NCBI GenBank assembly: GCA_913777465.1
Contig: CAJYRQ010000091.1
Span: forward strand, 1 to 33,774
DNA length: 33,774 bases
Origin: an uncultured Chryseobacterium sp.
Lineage (GTDB): Bacteria > Bacteroidota > Bacteroidia > Flavobacteriales > Weeksellaceae
Reading direction: 5' to 3'
In this document: in pieces, positions 8,623 through 16,933 of the stretch
How the letters are laid out: each line of letters starts with the position of its first letter
How positions within the stretch are numbered: position 1 is the first letter of the stretch
Notes under the pieces: model-generated
What the model was told of the DNA's origin: nothing
Seen by the model: the letters and a program-made list of their open reading frames with translations, nothing else
Database searches by the model: none
Made by a program: the position numbers and the translations under genes

Positions 8623-8949
8623 TTATCTTGTTCTTCCCATGGTGGTAATCTCGTTGATCTGCTGCATATAGCCGTCCCAGCCCACTGTAGCCAGCATGAA
8701 AACGAAATACAGCACCTGAAGTCCGCCCAATACAAGACCGATAATACATAAAATACGTCCCGTATTCAAATTCCCGTAATCCGAATAGATTCCCGGATTT
8801 TTATCATACAGCATTTTATCGTTTTTGTATTTGCTCAGACCGATCAATCCGCAGATAATTCCGACCAGACCCGTACAGCAGCAGGTTCCTACTACTGAAA
8901 TAATTCCTAAAATAAGCACCGTTTGTGCATTTGGCAGTTTTTGTTCCAT
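8623..8949 (-). CDS. CCC-motif small membrane protein
   Basis: A 108-residue protein of the type annotated as CCC-motif membrane protein, close to DUF4190. Two hydrophobic stretches lie at about 10-38 and 66-92. The three adjacent cysteines are Cys23-Cys25 in GTCCCTG. The loop between the helices carries GLIGLSKYKNDK, typical of DUF4190-like proteins. Function is unknown. It follows the DUF2752 gene by 25 bp on the same strand and ends at a strong terminator, so the two are likely an operon. A redox or metal role for the cysteines is speculation. Confidence 0.85.
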   Translation of the reverse strand: MEQKLPNAQTVLILGIISVVGTCCCTGLVGIICGLIGLSKYKNDKMLYDKNPGIYSDYGNLNTGRILCIIGLVLGGLQVLYFVFMLATVGWDGYMQQINEITTMGRTR

Positions 8950-8974
8950 AGTTTAATTTTTTATGTGTTGTTTG

Positions 8975-9265
8975 TTAATGGTTTATAAAATGATGTTTGT
9001 AAAAATAAGAAACGACCATAATCACGGCGTTAAGCGCCGCTAAAATAACCAGGACATTTCCATAGTTCCGTTTTTTATCGATAAAATTGAGGGTAACAAC
9101 CGTGAAGAAAAGCAATAAGGTATATACCGCGGGAAACATGTGAAATGCTTCGGCGAACCTTCCTTCAAAAACCATGACAATAGCCCTTTGTGTGCCGCAG
9201 CCAAAGCATTCCACACCGAAAAACTTTTTGATCGGGCAGGGCAGCATGAAATCTTCTATTCTCAT
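8975..9265 (-). CDS. DUF2752 membrane protein
   Basis: A 96-residue integral membrane protein. The N-terminal motif CPIKKFFGVECFGCGTQRA (Cys10, Cys20, Cys23) is the DUF2752 signature. Two hydrophobic segments follow at about 44-60 and 70-88. Function is unknown. Both this protein and its operon partner have conserved cysteines at the start of a membrane segment. Confidence 0.88.
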   Translation of the reverse strand: MRIEDFMLPCPIKKFFGVECFGCGTQRAIVMVFEGRFAEAFHMFPAVYTLLLFFTVVTLNFIDKKRNYGNVLVILAALNAVIMVVSYFYKHHFINH

Positions 9266-9296
9266 TTATATGGTTTTGTTTACCAAATATATAAAA

Positions 9297-10349
9297 TTAA
9301 CCAGAAATTTTAGCTCTTTCATACTGATGCGGGAAAAAACATTCTTCCTTCATTTCAAAAGATCCTTGAACCGCTTTGTATGGATTTCTTAAAATTTCCC
9401 TGGCAATGAAAATCAGATCCGCTTCCCCTTTCTGGAGGATTTCTTCGGCTTGTTCTGTGGTCGTAATCAGTCCGACCGCCCCGGTTTCAGCCTCGCCCTC
9501 GTTACGCACTTTTGAAGCAAAAGGAACCTGATAGCCTGCACGCACATCAATTTTAGCACCGTGGATATTTCCGCCGCTTGATACGTCTACCAGATCCACT
9601 TTATGCTGTTTAAGGACTTTAGATAGCCGGACGCTGTCGTCCACACTCCAGCCGTTCTCCGCATATTCGGTCCCGGAAATCCTTACAAACAGGGCAATAT
9701 TTTCGTCCAGCTCTTCGTTTACCGCATCCACGACTTCCAGCAGGAATTTAATCCTGTTTTCAAAGCTTCCGCCGTATTCATCCGTCCGGATATTGGACAG
9801 CGGCGATAAAAACTGATGCAGGAGATAGCCGTGCGCCGCATGGATTTCAATAACATCGAAACCTGCCGCTGCCGACCTTCTTGCCGCCAGCTTAAAGTTC
9901 TGTACCTGCTCCTTTATCTCTTCCACCGTTAGAGCATGCGGAATCCTTTCTTTCGGGTGATACGGAATGGAGCTCGGCGCTATGGTTTCCCAACCTTCTT
10001 CTACCGGGATCTGTACATTGTTCCGGGTAGAACCTTTTCTTCCGGAATGGGCCAGTTGGATCCCGATCTTGCTTTCCGAATGCTGATGCACGAATTCAAC
10101 GATTTTTTGAAGTTTTTCTGCCTGCTCATCGGTCCAGATGCCCATACAGTGGTTGGTAATCCGCCCGCGGGGTTCCACGCCGGTGGCCTCAACAATAATT
10201 AAACCCGTTCCGCCCTGGGCACGGCTGCCGTAATGTACAAAATGAAAGTCATTGGCCAGACCGTTCTCACAGGAATACATACACATGGGCGACATCACCC
10301 AACGGTTTTTCAACTCAACATTTCTGAATTTAATTGGAGTATATAACAT
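9297..10349 (-). CDS. namA: Old Yellow Enzyme family NADPH dehydrogenase (YqjM/NamA type)
   Basis: An FMN-dependent oxidoreductase of 350 residues that reduces activated C=C bonds with NADPH, in the cytoplasm. The active-site pattern is that of the YqjM subclass: SPMCMYS with Cys23 and Tyr25, QLAHSGRKGS at 98-107, and HAAHGYLLHQFLSP, in which His170 and His173 bind the substrate carbonyl and Tyr175 is nearby. The FMN phosphate-binding region is in the C-terminal part (LIFIAREIL). The length matches YqjM (338). It is divergent from cdd. Its physiological substrate cannot be read from the sequence. Confidence 0.93.
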   Translation of the reverse strand: MLYTPIKFRNVELKNRWVMSPMCMYSCENGLANDFHFVHYGSRAQGGTGLIIVEATGVEPRGRITNHCMGIWTDEQAEKLQKIVEFVHQHSESKIGIQLAHSGRKGSTRNNVQIPVEEGWETIAPSSIPYHPKERIPHALTVEEIKEQVQNFKLAARRSAAAGFDVIEIHAAHGYLLHQFLSPLSNIRTDEYGGSFENRIKFLLEVVDAVNEELDENIALFVRISGTEYAENGWSVDDSVRLSKVLKQHKVDLVDVSSGGNIHGAKIDVRAGYQVPFASKVRNEGEAETGAVGLITTTEQAEEILQKGEADLIFIAREILRNPYKAVQGSFEMKEECFFPHQYERAKISG

Positions 10350-10396
10350 TTTAATTTGGTTTTAAAAAATTGAAAGTTGCAAAGAACAGGCCTATA

Positions 10397-10427
10397 TTGC
10401 CCACCTCACGAAAAAGAAGTACTTTTA
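10397..10427 (+). promoter_or_regulatory. Possible cdd promoter
   Basis: TTG (10397-10399), a 20-nt gap and TACTTTTA (10420-10427) match the consensus except for the last base. Transcription would start about 19 nt before the ATG. Confidence 0.4.
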
Positions 10428-10452
10428 TCCCCCTTTTTTTAATCCACAATAT

Positions 10453-10935
10453 ATGAAAAAAGAAACTCAGATCCGTTACGAGTATTTTAAGAATAGCAGC
10501 GAACTGAACGATATAGAGAGAAAATTATTCGAAAAGGCCAAAGAAGCGCGTGAAAAGGCCTACGCTCCCTACTCCAATTTCCTGGTGGGCTGTTCCGTCC
10601 TGCTGGAAAACGGGGAGATTTACTCCGGGAACAACCAGGAAAATGCGGCCTATCCTTCCGGGCTTTGTGCCGAAAGAACGGCTTTGTTCTGGATCGCCGC
10701 CAATTTTCCGGATGTGAAGATTGAAAAGATCTTTGTGGTGGGCGGCCCGAAGCAATTCCACGAGAAAAACCCGCCGATTCCACCCTGTGGGGCCTGCCGC
10801 CAGAGCCTGATGGAATACGAAACCAAGCAACAGGAAAACATCGATCTTTATTTTTCGAGCATGAATGAGGAAGTGGTGAAAGTGCATGCGATTAAGGATC
10901 TGCTGCCGTTTTATTTTGATGCTACTTTTTTGTAG
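10453..10935 (+). CDS. cdd: Cytidine deaminase
   Basis: A zinc enzyme of 160 residues that deaminates cytidine and deoxycytidine to uridine and deoxyuridine in pyrimidine salvage. The zinc site is complete: Cys72 with the catalytic Glu74 in CAERTALF, and Cys112 and Cys115 in PPCGACRQ. The N-terminal segment AYAPYSNFLVG binds substrate. The length is near that of homotetrameric bacterial Cdd (about 130-160), with a slightly longer N-terminus. It is followed by repeat-rich DNA, so it is probably transcribed alone. Confidence 0.96.
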   Translation: MKKETQIRYEYFKNSSELNDIERKLFEKAKEAREKAYAPYSNFLVGCSVLLENGEIYSGNNQENAAYPSGLCAERTALFWIAANFPDVKIEKIFVVGGPKQFHEKNPPIPPCGACRQSLMEYETKQQENIDLYFSSMNEEVVKVHAIKDLLPFYFDATFL

Positions 10936-10974
10936 CTTTTTTATCTCGTGGATTTTTCTGCTTAATTTTTTAAC

Positions 10975-11029
10975 CACCCCGTCTAAATTTTCTTTGAAAA
11001 TTTATCCACCCCTCCGGCAGAGGGGAATG
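10975..11029. repeat. Dispersed repeat with two hairpins
   Basis: Two adjacent perfect palindromes: AAATTTTC/GAAAATTT (10985-10992 with 10996-11003) and CCCCTC/GAGGGG (11009-11014 with 11020-11025), the latter in a CCACCCCTCC...GAGGGGAA context. The first could end the cdd transcript, though no T-run follows. The layout resembles an intergenic repeat I recall from Chryseobacterium genomes. Confidence 0.55.
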
Positions 11030-11095
11030 GTTGTGCATAGTTTTCACAGGTTGTTTACTCTTATTTTTCACTAATGAAAGCCGCCGAATGCTCTG

Positions 11096-11230
11096 AGGGT
11101 GGCAGAGGCTCCCGAAGCCACCCTGTCCCGGCTTTTTAGCCCCGATAGAAACGGCATCCTTTTCGGTTGCGGATGGAGCAAAGCGGAGGCCGTGACCCAA
11201 AAGATACAGTGGATAGCGGGAAACAGCTCC
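11096..11230. repeat. Structured dispersed element with a long imperfect hairpin
   Basis: An 8-bp hairpin AGGGTGGC/GCCACCCT (11096-11103 with 11117-11124) is followed by a segment from about 11127 to 11230. Its ends, CCCCGATAGAAACGGCATCC and AAGATACAGTGGATAGCGGG, can fold on each other around a variable loop. Similar sequences recur in Flavobacteriales intergenic regions as I recall them. No protein is encoded. Whether it is a transcribed RNA or a mobile palindrome is not settled. Confidence 0.6.
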
Positions 11231-11408
11231 TGATATTTTAAAGGGTTGTGGGTATAAGCGTTGGAGGGTTTTGGGGTTTGAGGGTGTGTTGGGAAATAGG
11301 CAGGGAATTTAGCAAAAGTTTTTTATGGAGGGCCATTTCTTTTATTGGTGGATGTTTAAAGGTTTCATTGTGCTGATACCACAGTTTGAAGCTATTGGGT
11401 CCGGGGAT
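11231..11408. other. Gene-free G-rich stretch
   Basis: The stretch is unusually G-rich on the plus strand for this genome, with runs such as GGGTTTTGGGGTTTGAGGG. No credible reading frame or named element was seen. It ends at the promoter of the B12 operon. Confidence 0.4.
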
Positions 11409-11438
11409 TTGCTTTTCCGGCGAATAAGTTTATCTTTG
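11409..11438 (+). promoter_or_regulatory. Promoter of the B12-uptake operon
   Basis: TTG (11409-11411), a 19-nt gap and TATCTTTG (11431-11438) match the Bacteroidota consensus fully. Transcription would start near 11445, just before the riboswitch. Confidence 0.7.
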
Positions 11439-11448
11439 CAAAAATTTT

Positions 11449-11592
11449 GGTTTCCAATCATTTGGAATGAAAAGGGAATCGGGTGAAAACCCCGAACTGT
11501 CCCCGCAACTGTAAATCGCGCAAAAGATTTCTACGACAAACCACTGTGCAAACGGGAAGGTGTAGAAAGCGAAAGTCAGGAGACCTGCCAGA
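11449..11592 (+). promoter_or_regulatory. Cobalamin riboswitch
   Basis: The adenosylcobalamin-family aptamer core is recognisable. GGGAATCGGGTGAAAACCCC (11474-11493) is the first conserved block, then ACTGTCCCCGCAACTGTAA (11496-11514), and the B12 box AAGTCAGGAGACCTGCC (11573-11589). It lies about 45 nt before the BtuB-like gene and downstream of a consensus promoter. By family precedent it lowers expression of the two downstream transport genes when cobalamin is plentiful. No clear terminator hairpin was seen between the B12 box and the ATG, so control is more likely at translation initiation. Confidence 0.93.
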
Positions 11593-11636
11593 ATCTAATT
11601 TAAAATCATTGCTTTCGGAGGAAAGGCAAAAAGAAA

Positions 11637-13466
11637 ATGGATATAAAAAAATCGCTGGTACTGCTTTTTTCGTCTTACGGTTGTTTTCTTTTCGGACAGG
11701 AAACAGCAATCGATACCGTTTATGTTTTCGATAACCAGATGAGCAAGGTGAAACTTTTCCATAAAGTGAACACCATCCGTCCGGAAGACGCCAGGAAAAA
11801 TTCAACCAATCTTTCCGAGATATTACGCTTTCAATCGCCTGTTTATATTAAAGAGAACGGACGCGGTGCGGTATCGTCACCTTCGTTCCGGGGTACCACT
11901 GCCGGACACACGGCTTTTGTCTGGAACGGCATCAACATCAATTCCCAGTTTCTGGGACAGGGGGATGTGAATAACATTCCGTCGATGGGATTCGACCAGC
12001 TGGATGTAAAAGCAGGAAGTGTAGGCGTTATTTACGGAAGCGGGGCCATCGGGGGAACGATCCACCTCAACAACAGCCTTGAGTTTAATAAAGGAATGCA
12101 GGCCTCCCTCTTTTCTGAAGCGGCCTCCTTCGGTACATATAATAATTTTGCAAAAACTTCTTTTTCGAATAATAAATTCAGCTTCAAGTTTTCAGGGAAT
12201 TACTCGGTGAGCGAAAATGATTATGCCGTAGAAGAATCGAGGAACTACATCAACCGAAACGGAGAATACGCGAATACGAACTTTAATTTTGCGGCCGCCT
12301 ATAAAATTGCGCCGCATCACCAGGTTTCGTGGATTTCCGAGTTTTTCAACGGAACCCAGCATTTTCCAGTGTTTTTCGACAGCCAGACGAAAACCAAATA
12401 TGAAACCCAGAATGTGAGAAGCCTGCTGGTGTGGGACTGGAACACTTCCAAACTGAATAATGTATTCCGTGCAGCATATACGGAAGAGAACTTCCAGTAT
12501 TTCGATAATATCAGCAATCCCAAAAGCAGCGGCGGAACGGGTAAAAATTATATCCTGAAAAATGATTTCAATTATTTCCTGAGTCCGAAATGGAACCTGA
12601 ATATCATCGGGGAATTCCAGGTGAATAAAGGGGAAGGCTATATGAGCGGCATTAAAAGTATCAGCCGGAATGTAGGTTCCTTAGCCGGATTACTGCGTTA
12701 TTTTGCTACAAAAGATTTACGTTTTGAAGCAGGAATCAAAAAGGATTTTGTTGAAGGGTATTCGACCCCGACCCTACTCTCATTTTCAGGAAACTGGAAT
12801 GTGGTGAAATGGTACAATCTTAATCTGAATGCGGCTAAAAATTTCAGATATCCTTCCTTTAATGACCTGTACTGGCAGCCCGGCGGCAATACCAATCTTA
12901 AACCTGAAACGGCCTATCAGTTTGATATGAAAAACCAGTTTACCTTTGCCGGCATAAAACTCACGCTTACGCCTTATTACATCCGGATTACGGACATGAT
13001 TACCTGGCTTCCCGGCAACATGGGCTATTATTCGCCGGTGAATACTTCTAAAGTTCAGTCCTACGGACTTGAGTCCCAGGTTGAGTATGAAAGGAAATTC
13101 AGCAAGCATGTGCTGAGATCGAATCTGGGTTACTCGTATACAAAATCCACAAATCTGGAAACAGACAAACAGATGATGTATGTTCCGCTTCATAAATTTT
13201 TCGGAAACGTTGATTACCGGTACTCTTTTATGAAAGTATATGTACAGGGAATGTACAACGGGCTTACCTATGCAGACAGTGAAGAAAAAAGAAGTGATGC
13301 GATAGAACCGTATTTTGTGATGAATGCGGGAGTTTCCGGAACTTTCCTTAAGCATTACACCATTGGCGGTAAGGTGAACAATATTTTTAATGAAATCTAT
13401 CAGACCACCGCTTTTTATCCGCTGCCTAAAAGGAATTACAGCGTCTATTTGAATATTAATTTTTAA
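11637..13466 (+). CDS. btuB: BtuB-like TonB-dependent receptor for cobalamin
   Basis: An outer-membrane receptor of 609 residues, close to the size of BtuB. A signal peptide ends near FGQ (about residue 22). The plug domain (about 45-145) contains SEILRFQSPVYIKENG, PSFRGTTAGHTAFVWNG and VKAGSVGVIYGSGAIGGTIHL, the classic plug motifs. The rest alternates beta strands of a 22-strand barrel and ends YSVYLNINF, with a terminal Phe that would direct barrel assembly. There is no N-terminal carboxypeptidase-like domain, so it is not SusC type. The riboswitch directly upstream assigns the ligand to cobalamin or a related corrinoid. It is in an operon with the downstream lipoprotein, 10 bp away. Confidence 0.92.
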   Translation: MDIKKSLVLLFSSYGCFLFGQETAIDTVYVFDNQMSKVKLFHKVNTIRPEDARKNSTNLSEILRFQSPVYIKENGRGAVSSPSFRGTTAGHTAFVWNGININSQFLGQGDVNNIPSMGFDQLDVKAGSVGVIYGSGAIGGTIHLNNSLEFNKGMQASLFSEAASFGTYNNFAKTSFSNNKFSFKFSGNYSVSENDYAVEESRNYINRNGEYANTNFNFAAAYKIAPHHQVSWISEFFNGTQHFPVFFDSQTKTKYETQNVRSLLVWDWNTSKLNNVFRAAYTEENFQYFDNISNPKSSGGTGKNYILKNDFNYFLSPKWNLNIIGEFQVNKGEGYMSGIKSISRNVGSLAGLLRYFATKDLRFEAGIKKDFVEGYSTPTLLSFSGNWNVVKWYNLNLNAAKNFRYPSFNDLYWQPGGNTNLKPETAYQFDMKNQFTFAGIKLTLTPYYIRITDMITWLPGNMGYYSPVNTSKVQSYGLESQVEYERKFSKHVLRSNLGYSYTKSTNLETDKQMMYVPLHKFFGNVDYRYSFMKVYVQGMYNGLTYADSEEKRSDAIEPYFVMNAGVSGTFLKHYTIGGKVNNIFNEIYQTTAFYPLPKRNYSVYLNINF

Positions 13467-13476
13467 ATAAAAATAA

Positions 13477-14553
13477 ATGAAAATCAGAAAAATTTTATCT
13501 CTTGCATTTGCTTCGGCCCTGTTGTTCAACATTGCCTGTAGTGATGACGAATTTGTGATGGAAACACAAAAAACAGATTATACCAACGGTATTATCATTG
13601 CCAATGAAGGAGGGTTTACCACACCAACTTCTGATGTTTCTTACGTAAGCAACGACCTTGCGGCTTTACAGAACGGGATCTATGCGGCAAACAACAACAA
13701 AGAAATTTTAGGAAGCGTTCTTCAGACCATCGGTTTCAGAGGCGACAACGCTTATCTGGTCATGAATACACCTAACAAAATTGAAATCGTTAACAGACAG
13801 ACTTTCAAAAAGCAAGCTACCGTTACGGCAAATCTTGATAATCCAAGATACATTGCCTATTCCGGAAGCCAATATTATGTAACCAACAACAATTTCGGAT
13901 CGGTAAAGAAGCTTAACGTTTACAATTCAAGTGACAACAGTTTCGTAAAGAGCATCAATTTTGACCGATATGCGGAAAAAGTGGTGGAAGCCGGAGGGAA
14001 TATCGTGGTACAGACCGACGGGGTTTACTACGACTCTACGCCTCCTTACGCAAGCCACCCGACCGGAAATACCATTACCATCATTAATACTTCCAGCAAC
14101 TCGGTAGCTACTACGGTAAGTCTGCCGAATAACGGAGCAATTATCAAGGATCTTGTTTCTTACAATGGATCTGCTTATGTACTTACCTCCAATGATACCG
14201 CATCTTATATCTATAAGATCAATACGGCAACGGGGGCTTATCAGACGACAACCCTGACGACCATTCCTCAGGTTCAGAAGCTGAAAATCGATTCGGATAA
14301 ATTCTATTTCGTGGATTACAGCAAAGTGTATTCAATGAGCATTACCTCTACAACGGCTCCTACCGCTGCTTTGGTTTCCTTAACGGGTGTTACCAACCTG
14401 TACGGATTCAATGTGATCGACGGAAGACTGTACATCGCTGATGCCAAAAATTTCACTTCAGACAGTAAAGTATCGGTTTACAATGCCAACAACGGTACAT
14501 TGTTAACCTCTTTCAATACAGGAATCGCCACAAACGGTTTCTATAAAAATTAA
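13477..14553 (+). CDS. BtuG-like surface lipoprotein, YncE/DUF5074 beta-propeller
   Basis: A 358-residue lipoprotein. The signal peptide ends at lipidated Cys21 in NIACSDDEF. The acidic SDDE right after the cysteine fits the lipoprotein export signal that sends proteins to the outer face in Bacteroidota. The remainder repeats blade-like units such as IANEGGF, NPRYIAYSGSQYYVTNNN, NVYNSSDNS and VYNANNGTL, consistent with a YncE/DUF5074 seven-bladed propeller. In Bacteroides, BtuG is such a propeller and captures B12 above BtuB. This gene's place in a riboswitch-controlled operon right after btuB suggests the same job. Direct ligand binding is inference; sequence similarity to BtuG itself was not measured. 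Confidence 0.85.
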   Translation: MKIRKILSLAFASALLFNIACSDDEFVMETQKTDYTNGIIIANEGGFTTPTSDVSYVSNDLAALQNGIYAANNNKEILGSVLQTIGFRGDNAYLVMNTPNKIEIVNRQTFKKQATVTANLDNPRYIAYSGSQYYVTNNNFGSVKKLNVYNSSDNSFVKSINFDRYAEKVVEAGGNIVVQTDGVYYDSTPPYASHPTGNTITIINTSSNSVATTVSLPNNGAIIKDLVSYNGSAYVLTSNDTASYIYKINTATGAYQTTTLTTIPQVQKLKIDSDKFYFVDYSKVYSMSITSTTAPTAALVSLTGVTNLYGFNVIDGRLYIADAKNFTSDSKVSVYNANNGTLLTSFNTGIATNGFYKN

Positions 14554-14610
14554 TATTCCGGTTTATCCGCGGATATAATCACTCAATTTTTTTCATCATT
14601 TGTGTTTTTT

Positions 14611-14645
14611 TCCGGCCGTTTCCTTTGGAAACGGCCGGATTTATT
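14611..14645 (+). terminator. Strong terminator of the B12-uptake operon
   Basis: A perfect 13-bp stem, TCCGGCCGTTTCC (14611-14623) and GGAAACGGCCGGA (14627-14639), is followed by TTTATTT. Confidence 0.9.
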
Positions 14646-15046
14646 TATGCCGACAAAAGTACACGGAAGTTTTTAAAAATCTCTGATTTTTATAGCCCCA
14701 TTATTCTTAGGAACACTTATCCGGTGGCTGAGCGGAGTCGAAGCCACACAATCATACGGAAAAATCTGATGATATGGACTTATCTCTAATGCTATGCTTA
14801 GATCCCTATGGGATGGACAAAAAGAGAAGGTGACATTAAAATACCCGCAATTTTCTGTGAAAATCCGTGAATCTGTGGTTAAAAAATGAACTGAAAAATT
14901 TAACAACAAAAGAGTCAAAAGACACGGCTTGCACTTATCTGTACATGATTTGTTCCAGGCTATTTACATCAATTTTTCAGAGTTGACTTAATTATAACCG
15001 AATATTTAAATTATTAAAAATAAGACAAATACTTTCAAAGTTCACG
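14646..15046. other. Gene-free stretch with dispersed repeats
   Basis: No supported gene. It holds the GTGGCT/AGCCAC palindrome (14724-14747), a segment ATCCGTGAATCTGTGG near 14863-14878 of a type frequent in bacterial intergenic DNA, and a 16-nt string AATCTCTGATTTTTAT (14678-14693) that recurs at 31436-31451. An 81-codon frame on the minus strand crosses these repeats and was rejected. Confidence 0.45.
14724..14747. repeat. GAGCGGAGTCGAA palindromic repeat
   Basis: GTGGCT and AGCCAC pair around a GAGCGGAGTCGA core. This core belongs to a well-known class of dispersed intergenic palindromes; a relative with the core CTGAGCTTGTCGAA is at 17618-17640. Confidence 0.6.
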
Positions 15047-15337
15047 TTATTTAAAAACAAACCTTAGCCAAAGTACTTCCAGGAGACCGATCAGCCACCA
15101 GACGGGAAACCTGAAGAAAGTGTATAACAGGGTAAAGCTATCAGCAAACGGCTGATCTTTTATTGCTTTCTGCACCTCATAATGGATGGAAAACACAGGA
15201 ATTGTGATTCCAAAAAGCAAAAATGCAACCAGATAAAACATCCGGTTGCATTTTATAATGACTTTATATTTCCAGGCTGTATAGCTGAAAATTACAATGA
15301 TTAGCAGTACGATATAGTCGAATACCCCGAAAATCAT
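15047..15337 (-). CDS. Small membrane protein, function unknown
   Basis: A 96-residue integral membrane protein with three hydrophobic segments at about 6-22, 33-50 and 76-93. There is a charged stretch KYKVIIKCNR after the first segment and an aromatic RFPVWWLIGLLEVLWLRF segment at the end. I do not recognise the family. Its ATG lies three bases after the stop of the CCA-adding enzyme on the same strand, so the two are probably transcribed together. Nothing ties it to tRNA maturation. Confidence 0.75.
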   Translation of the reverse strand: MIFGVFDYIVLLIIVIFSYTAWKYKVIIKCNRMFYLVAFLLFGITIPVFSIHYEVQKAIKDQPFADSFTLLYTFFRFPVWWLIGLLEVLWLRFVFK

Positions 15338-15340
15338 CTT

Positions 15341-16762
15341 TTAAACCAATGCCAATCCAAGCTTTTCCGCTTCGGCAATGACGAACTTCCGGGCTTCTTC
15401 ACTGTCGTTTCCGATTTCGCCTTCCAGAATGGCTTCTTTTACTTTTTCTTTTAAGATTCCGATTTCACGGCCGGGCTTCAGGTTGAACATGGCCATGATT
15501 TCTTCTCCGGAGATCGGCGGTTGGAAATTACGTACCTGGTCCTTCTCCTCAACCTCTTTGATCTTAACGGCTACATATTCGAAATTCTTTTTGAATTTTT
15601 CCTGTTTCCTGGAATTTTTGGTTGTGATATCGGCTTTGCAAAGCGTAAACAAGTCTTCCAGATCCTCTCCTGCATCAAAAAGCAGCCTCCTTAATGCCGA
15701 ATCCGACGCATCATCGGTAATCAGGGCAATCGGACGGGAAGAAAGCTTGACCATTTTCTGCACGTATTTCATATCCGGACCCAGCGGCAGCTTTAACCGC
15801 TGAAACAGGGTTCTTACCATTTTGGATCCCAAAAATTCGTGCCCGTGAAAAGTCCAGCCCGTTCCTTCCACGAATTTCTTCGTCGGTGCTTTTCCGATGT
15901 CGTGCAATAAAGCCGACCACCGCAGCCAAAGGTTATCGGTATTTACCGAAATATTATCCACCACTTCGAGGGTATGGTAAAAATTATCTTTATGGGTCTG
16001 TCCTTCCACCTCTTCCACGCCTTTCAGATCGATCAGTTCGGGAATAATAAGCTTCATCAGGCCGGTTTGCTCCATTAATCTGAGCCCGACTGACGGTTTT
16101 TCAGAAAGCATGATTTTATTGAATTCCACCATGATCCTTTCCCGGGAAACGATTTTAATTCTTTCCGACTCCTGCCTAATTGCTTCCAGAGATTTTTCTT
16201 CGATCTGAAACTGCAGGGTTGATGCAAAGCGGACCGCCCTCATCATCCGCAACGGATCATCGGAATAGGTCTGTGCCGGCTCCAATGGTGTTCTCAGGAT
16301 TCGTTTTTCCAGATCTTCCACTCCATTGAACGGGTCGATCAGTTCACCGAAATTGTCTTTATTCAAAGAGATGGCCATGGCATTGATGGTAAAATCCCTT
16401 CTTTTCTGGTCATCCTCAATGGTTCCTCCTTCCACTTCCGGCTTCCGGCTGTCTTCGGTATAGCTTTCTTTCCGGGCACCCACAAATTCCAGCTCCAGAT
16501 CTTTGTACCGGATCATGGCGGTACCGTATGTCTTGAAAACCGAAACCTTCATTTTAGGATCGATTTCCTGTCCGACATGCTGTGCCAGTTCGATACCGCT
16601 TTGTTCAGTTACAAAATCAATATCCGTAGAGGCTTTTCTCTTCATCAGCAGATCCCGCACATAGCCGCCGACAATATACACCGACTGGTTGTTCCGGGCT
16701 GCGACCTCGGAAATGATTTTGAAAAGTTTCAGATTTTTATTCTGATTTAAATTAATGAACAT
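15341..16762 (-). CDS. cca: CCA tRNA nucleotidyltransferase with HD domain
   Basis: This enzyme adds or repairs the 3' CCA of tRNAs using CTP and ATP. The 473 residues form a class II nucleotidyltransferase: GGYVRD (32-37), catalytic DID (47-49), RRDFTINAM (121-129) and the ERhxxE-type region after DPLRMMRAVRF (169-179). A C-terminal HD phosphohydrolase domain follows, with LLHDIGKAPTK around His287-Asp288. CCA enzymes with an HD domain are common in Bacteroidota. The start is the ATG complementary to 16760-16762. A -7-like TAGCTTTG lies upstream at 16802-16809, without a clear -33 element. Confidence 0.94.
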   Translation of the reverse strand: MFINLNQNKNLKLFKIISEVAARNNQSVYIVGGYVRDLLMKRKASTDIDFVTEQSGIELAQHVGQEIDPKMKVSVFKTYGTAMIRYKDLELEFVGARKESYTEDSRKPEVEGGTIEDDQKRRDFTINAMAISLNKDNFGELIDPFNGVEDLEKRILRTPLEPAQTYSDDPLRMMRAVRFASTLQFQIEEKSLEAIRQESERIKIVSRERIMVEFNKIMLSEKPSVGLRLMEQTGLMKLIIPELIDLKGVEEVEGQTHKDNFYHTLEVVDNISVNTDNLWLRWSALLHDIGKAPTKKFVEGTGWTFHGHEFLGSKMVRTLFQRLKLPLGPDMKYVQKMVKLSSRPIALITDDASDSALRRLLFDAGEDLEDLFTLCKADITTKNSRKQEKFKKNFEYVAVKIKEVEEKDQVRNFQPPISGEEIMAMFNLKPGREIGILKEKVKEAILEGEIGNDSEEARKFVIAEAEKLGLALV

Positions 16763-16840
16763 TTTTTTAGGTTTAAATAATAGGTTTCAGATAACGGATG
16801 GCAAAGCTAAAGGCAGCTTCAATCCCTTTATCTAATGTAA

Positions 16841-16898
16841 AACCATTAAGAAACCGGATATTCAGGCTCAACACCAAAGCTCCGGCTTCTTAATGGTT
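16841..16898. repeat. Long hairpin between tsaC and cca
   Basis: An 18-bp stem with one mismatch: AACCATTAAGAAACCGGA (16841-16858) pairs with TCCGGCTTCTTAATGGTT (16881-16898) around a 22-nt loop. No T-run follows on the minus strand, so it is not a textbook terminator. It lies just upstream of the possible cca -7 box. Confidence 0.7.
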
Positions 16899-16933
16899 GT
16901 ATGATGGTGCAAAGATAATTAAATCTTTTCTTT

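Noticed and set aside
12786-13532. A 248-codon frame on the minus strand opposite the BtuB-like gene
   Set aside because: It lies entirely in the shadow of a well-supported receptor gene and its product has no recognisable motif. Long antisense frames are expected here.
14673-14918. An 81-codon frame on the minus strand downstream of the B12 operon
   Set aside because: It crosses at least two dispersed repeats and its sequence does not resemble a folded protein.
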